In this document: positions 22,409-24,760 of the stretch, piece by piece
Layout: the number at the start of each line of letters is the position of its first letter
Position numbering within the stretch: position 1 is the stretch's first letter
Notes under the pieces: generated by a model
Seen by the model: only the letters and a program-made list of their open reading frames with translations
Database searches by the model: none
Told to the model about the DNA's origin: nothing
Program-made: the position numbers and the translations under genes
NCBI GenBank assembly: GCA_016185815.1
Contig: JACPMT010000039.1
Coordinates: 1-24,760, forward strand
DNA: 24,760 nucleotides
Direction: 5' to 3'
DNA from: Candidatus Woesearchaeota archaeon
GTDB taxonomy: Archaea > Nanobdellota > Nanobdellia > Woesearchaeales > GW2011-AR4

Positions 22409-22605
22409 ACCACTGGACATCCCTGCCTAAACTATATAAAGGCTGAATTCTACTTATTATGAAAAAGAGAATACGCAAAACTCCTAAATTAAGTCTTTTG
22501 GTTTTTCAAACACAAAAGACTTTTACGGAGTTTCGCTTAACATTCTCTTTTTCCCATGACTCCAAAGTTTATGACAAAAAGAAAAAACTTTGGAGGTTGA
22601 TAAAA
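22409..22605 (+). promoter_or_regulatory. Promoter and structured leader of homing endonuclease 2
   Basis: Box ACCACTGGACATCC at 22409-22422, 10 nt, TATA TATATAAAGG at 22433-22442, then AATTCTA. The leader folds into nested helices: 22461-22472 with 22542-22553 (12 bp perfect), GCAAAACTCC 22475-22484 with GGAGTTTCGC 22527-22536 (one mismatch), AAGTCTTTTG 22491-22500 with CAAAAGACTT 22513-22522 (perfect). A separate hairpin pairs CTCCAAAGTT 22560-22569 with AACTTTGGAG 22586-22595, covering the GGAGG ribosome-binding site at 22592-22596. Confidence 0.75.
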
Positions 22606-23325
22606 ATGGAATTTAATAAATCATATTTAAATGGATCTACCATCAAAGATTTTGCATATTGGATAGGTGTTGCTCAAACTGATGGGTATTTTCAGATACA
22701 AAAGACTAAGGACTCCAAGATTAAGAGTTCTTCAATAGTACTCGGAGTGGGTGAAAAATCTTTACCAATGCTAAATAAATTTATGAAAATCTCTAGAGAT
22801 GTATTTGGGTTAAGTGGGCACTTCTACTCTAGACCTAATCATATAGGGACCATCACTTATGTTTATACTTTTGGATGTAAGAGATTTATTAATAACTTCG
22901 AAACTTTACAATTAGACTTCAAACAAGTAAATCCTCCAGATTGGGTAGTAGAGAATGACGAACTTTTTGGAGCTTATTTGGCAGGGGTCATTGATGGAGA
23001 CGGAGATACTCGAATTTCAAGAATTAAATATCCTCAAGGTTATATTAGAATTTATAGTGGGCACAGAATTGATAAATTTATCAATTCTATCAAGAGATTG
23101 CTTAATTGTGGAGTTTTCATTGAAAAAAGAGTAAGGATAAGAAAAATTTGGGACTATGAATTTCTTAGTCATTGTTTTACAATAGAATTTCAAATTACTT
23201 ATAAAAATTTAGATTTCTTTAAGAAGTACGTTGCTGATAACATAGCAGTAGACTATAAAAGAAAAGTAATTGAAAATTATATTAAATATAAGGAGGAAAA
23301 ACTAAATAGTAAATCTTTTGCCTAG
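22606..23325 (+). CDS. LAGLIDADG homing endonuclease 2
   Basis: 239 residues with two LAGLIDADG motifs: YWIGVAQTDGYF at 19-30 (D26) and LAGVIDGDG at 125-133 (D132), so both metal ligands are present. The sequence is not obviously similar to endonuclease 1 outside the fold, although their upstream regions match. The frame is open from ATG 22459, which would be a leaderless start at the predicted transcript end, but that extension is translated through the hairpins and has odd composition; ATG 22606 after GGAGG is preferred. It is very AT-rich and lies between the rps13 leader and tRNA-His, not inside a recognisable intron or intein. Confidence 0.88.
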   Translation: MEFNKSYLNGSTIKDFAYWIGVAQTDGYFQIQKTKDSKIKSSSIVLGVGEKSLPMLNKFMKISRDVFGLSGHFYSRPNHIGTITYVYTFGCKRFINNFETLQLDFKQVNPPDWVVENDELFGAYLAGVIDGDGDTRISRIKYPQGYIRIYSGHRIDKFINSIKRLLNCGVFIEKRVRIRKIWDYEFLSHCFTIEFQITYKNLDFFKKYVADNIAVDYKRKVIENYIKYKEEKLNSKSFA

Positions 23326-23405
23326 GCCTGGATTTTTGAATCCGAAGATTCTTGTAAGCAATGCACACCGAAGCGTGCATCACCTCCCAGGTTGCCTCAA
23401 AAAGC
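23326..23405. other. Compact inverted-repeat cluster after endonuclease 2
   Basis: CCTGG (23331-23335) can pair with CCAGG (23388-23392), enclosing two hairpins: GAATC-CGAA-GATTC near 23339-23352 and ATGCAC/GTGCAT near 23364-23383. This is a three-way-junction shape on either strand. A minus-strand TATA AATTTATAAATG near 23427-23438 could transcribe it. It may be a terminator, an element end or a small RNA; nothing identifies it. Confidence 0.35.
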
Positions 23406-23530
23406 AAGTTAGCGATATGCCTTAACATTTATAAATTTTATTCAGATTTAAATCCATAAGTTTTAAAACCCCCTTTTTACTTCCAGTCATTATGGTGGCA
23501 ATAGTTTAATGGCAGAATAGGCGGCTGTGG

Positions 23531-23550
23531 AACAGCCTTGCTGTGCATAA
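23531..23550 (+). other. Candidate 20-nt anticodon-loop intron in tRNA-His
   Basis: Bulge-helix-bulge geometry: outer helix is the anticodon stem, central CTGT/GCAT pairs at 3 of 4 positions, bulges GGA and AAC, inner helix ACAGC-CTT-GCTGT (5 bp). Confidence 0.75.
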
Positions 23551-23571
23551 CCCGCCTGGCGGGAGTTCGAT

Positions 23572-23606
23572 ATGGTTCGCGAGCGTGTTGCCTCGCACCA
23601 CGCATT
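23572..23606 (+). other. Candidate 35-nt T-loop intron in tRNA-His
   Basis: Outer helix is the T-stem GGGAG/CTCCC; central TTCG/CGCA pairs at 3 of 4 positions; bulges ATA and TTT; inner helix TGGT/ACCA followed by GCGAG/CTCGC. Cutting after the second bulge base restores a 7-nt T-loop. Confidence 0.75.
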
Positions 23607-23635
23607 TCTCCCTTGCCGCCCTCTTTTTTAATAAA

Positions 23636-24034
23636 ATGAATTCAAAAATGCCAAAATCAGAGCAAGAGTGGAAAAAGAAATTAAATCCTGAGCAATATCA
23701 TGTTTTGCGGGAAAAAGGCACGGAAATGGCTTTCACCGGCAAGTACCACAACAGCAAGGAAAAAGGAATGTATGTTTGCGCTGGTTGTGGTGCCGAGTTG
23801 TTTTCCTCTGATACAAAGTTTGACTCCGGAACAGGATGGCCAAGCTTTGACAGGCCTGAAAATACTGAAAATGTAGAGCTAAAAAAAGATTTTTCCCATG
23901 GCATGATAAGGACAGAAGTTATCTGCAAGAAATGCGGCGGACACTTAGGCCATATTTTTAATGATGGCCCGACAGAAACAGGAAAGAGGTTTTGCATAAA
24001 CTCATGCGCTTTGGATTTCAGGAAACCCAATTAA
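23636..24034 (+). CDS. msrB: Peptide-methionine (R)-S-oxide reductase MsrB
   Basis: Repairs oxidised methionine (R form). The 132-residue protein has the zinc pairs CAGC and CKKC, the substrate loop FDSGTGWPSFDRP, GGHLGHIFNDGP, and the catalytic cysteine in RFCINSCALDF. The frame is open upstream through tRNA-His, but that part is the RNA gene; ATG 23636 is the first credible start, 16 bases after the tRNA, and ATG 23648 is an alternative. Probably co-transcribed with tRNA-His or initiated within it. Confidence 0.95.
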   Translation: MNSKMPKSEQEWKKKLNPEQYHVLREKGTEMAFTGKYHNSKEKGMYVCAGCGAELFSSDTKFDSGTGWPSFDRPENTENVELKKDFSHGMIRTEVICKKCGGHLGHIFNDGPTETGKRFCINSCALDFRKPN

Positions 24035-24068
24035 GTTTATATAGGTAATATAATCAATTATTAATAAA

Positions 24069-24760
24069 ATGAACAAGAAAAGCATTTATGTTTTGTTTAT
24101 TTTTTCTACGCTGTTGTTTTTTATCTTAGGCTGTTCTGCCGGGGAAGGAAAAAAAACTGCCCTTGATATTCAGGATAAAGCCCAAACAATGCAGACTAAA
24201 GTAGATGCGTGGATTAAGGCAGGGAACGACCCGGCAAAGATACAACCTTTACTTGAAAAATTTGGCAATGATATGAAAAATCAGGAGTTTGAAAAAGCAG
24301 GGTTGGCAATCAATGAGATATTGGAATTTATTGAGAATACAACTCAAGCGCCGGACCAAAAGCAATTGCAGTCCAATACATCAGTATCTTCAACCAAAAC
24401 ACCTAACGGCAAAATCGCCTTTGTGACTAACCGCGACGGCAATGATGAGATCTACATAATGAACTCTGATGGCACTGGTGCAACTCGGCTTACCGATAAC
24501 CCTGCTTCAGATAACGACCCGAACTGGTCTCCGGACGGCACGAAAATCGGATTTCGGAGCGAGCGGGGCGGCGGCTCAGGAATTTATGTTATGAACGCCG
24601 ACGGATCAAACGTAAATAGGCTCTCTCCCGTGCCCGGGTTTGACAGCCAGCCCACATGGTCGCCGGACGGAACAAAGATCGCGTTCTCAAGCACTCGCGA
24701 CGGCCAGCCCGAAATATATGTAATGAATGCCGACGGCACCAATGCAAAACGCCTTACTTT
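24069..24760 (+). CDS. PD40/TolB-like beta-propeller lipoprotein, N-terminal part, cut by window edge
   Basis: Open from ATG 24069 to the window end, 230 codons, no stop. Residues 1-21 are a signal peptide and the lipobox LGC puts the lipidated cysteine at 22. Residues 25-95 are a helical linker (KIQPLLEKFGNDMKNQEFEKA). From about 117 the sequence repeats the PD40 blade: NRDGNDEIYIMNSDGTGATR, NWSPDGTKIGF, IYVMNADGS, TWSPDGTKIAFSS, at least two and a half blades. Such propellers bind proteins or glycans at the cell surface. TATA TTTATATAGG (24036-24045) is 28 bases upstream. The blade region is richer in G and C than the rest, suggesting recent acquisition or a different codon history. Confidence 0.88.
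   Translation, partial: MNKKSIYVLFIFSTLLFFILGCSAGEGKKTALDIQDKAQTMQTKVDAWIKAGNDPAKIQPLLEKFGNDMKNQEFEKAGLAINEILEFIENTTQAPDQKQLQSNTSVSSTKTPNGKIAFVTNRDGNDEIYIMNSDGTGATRLTDNPASDNDPNWSPDGTKIGFRSERGGGSGIYVMNADGSNVNRLSPVPGFDSQPTWSPDGTKIAFSSTRDGQPEIYVMNADGTNAKRLT

Larger units (their letters stand above)
23494..23620 (+). tRNA. tRNA-His(GTG) with two candidate introns
   Basis: Encoded G-1 at 23494 pairs with C73 at 23620, the tRNA-His hallmark; GTGGCAA (23495-23501) pairs with TTGCCGC (23613-23619). D-arm 23504-23518; anticodon stem GGCGG (23520-23524) with CCGCC (23552-23556); anticodon GTG at 23527-23529; T-stem GGGAG (23561-23565) with CTCCC (23608-23612). The anticodon loop is 27 nt and the T-loop 42 nt, so both contain inserts: 20 nt at 23531-23550 (37/38) and 35 nt at 23572-23606 (59/60). 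Splicing gives loops CTGTGGC and TTCGATT. A TTTTAAAA element lies about 30 bases upstream; a T-run follows. Confidence 0.88.

Noticed and set aside
22459..22605. 49-codon N-terminal extension of endonuclease 2
   Set aside because: It is translated through the hairpin region; the matching leader of endonuclease 1 has no such frame, and ATG 22606 has a strong ribosome-binding site.
1..24760. CRISPR arrays, transposase genes or classical insertion sequences
   Set aside because: No regularly spaced repeats and no transposase-like ORF were seen on either strand.

Overview
The window looks like a chromosomal segment of a DPANN-type archaeon (Woesearchaeota/Pacearchaeota-like; lineage inferred, not proven). 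The DNA is AT-rich. Many genes begin at an ATG 25-30 bases after a TATA box, so leaderless transcripts are likely. The machinery is archaeal: aIF5B, aEF1B, Trm1, RtcA, archaeal-type RibC and CTP-dependent RibK, RNA polymerase subunits D and N, and ribosomal proteins L18e, L13, S9, S13, S4 and S11. One clear exception is a bacterial-type leucyl-tRNA synthetase.

Layout. 1-3.9 kb: aIF5B (cut by the window edge), Trm1, a zinc-finger/aEF1B pair and RtcA. 3.9-5.8 kb: two exported proteins, a small lipoprotein and a hendecad coiled-coil protein. 6.0-8.5 kb: a rightward cluster with a membrane-anchored winged-helix protein, a PPC/DUF296 protein, an unknown protein and a separate small winged-helix protein. 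8.5-9.7 kb: a compact ribK-ribC-ribH operon. 9.8-16.3 kb: a DUF460 RuvC-like protein split by a frameshift, an NMD3-like protein, an isopropylmalate/isocitrate dehydrogenase family enzyme, a two-helix potassium channel, LeuRS and an Sfm1-like SPOUT methyltransferase. 16.3-22.1 kb: the conserved archaeal cluster S13-S4-S11-rpoD-tRNA-Leu-L18e-L13-S9-rpoN, on the minus strand. 22.4-24.8 kb: a second endonuclease gene, tRNA-His, MsrB and the start of a PD40 beta-propeller lipoprotein.

The most unusual part is 16.4-23.6 kb. Two divergent LAGLIDADG homing-endonuclease genes flank the ribosomal operon: one between rps9 and rpoN, the other upstream of rps13. They share an identical 14-nt box, exactly 10 nt before a near-identical TATA element, then a leader of roughly 120-145 nt. 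The leaders keep one stem-loop core while a flanking helix changes on both strands and stays paired. In both, the Shine-Dalgarno lies in a hairpin. The first endonuclease ORF runs in frame into a perfect 114-bp copy of the rpoN promoter and first 22 codons; the intact rpoN follows 273 bp later. Together these suggest a mobile endonuclease family with an RNA-controlled expression module and a host-gene 5' duplication.

Both tRNA genes seem to carry two introns each, in bulge-helix-bulge geometry: tRNA-His(GTG) in the anticodon loop and T-loop, tRNA-Leu(GAG) in the D-arm and anticodon loop. The leaders of rps13 and rpl18e also share a structured sequence. All of this was read by eye; no folding or database search was run.
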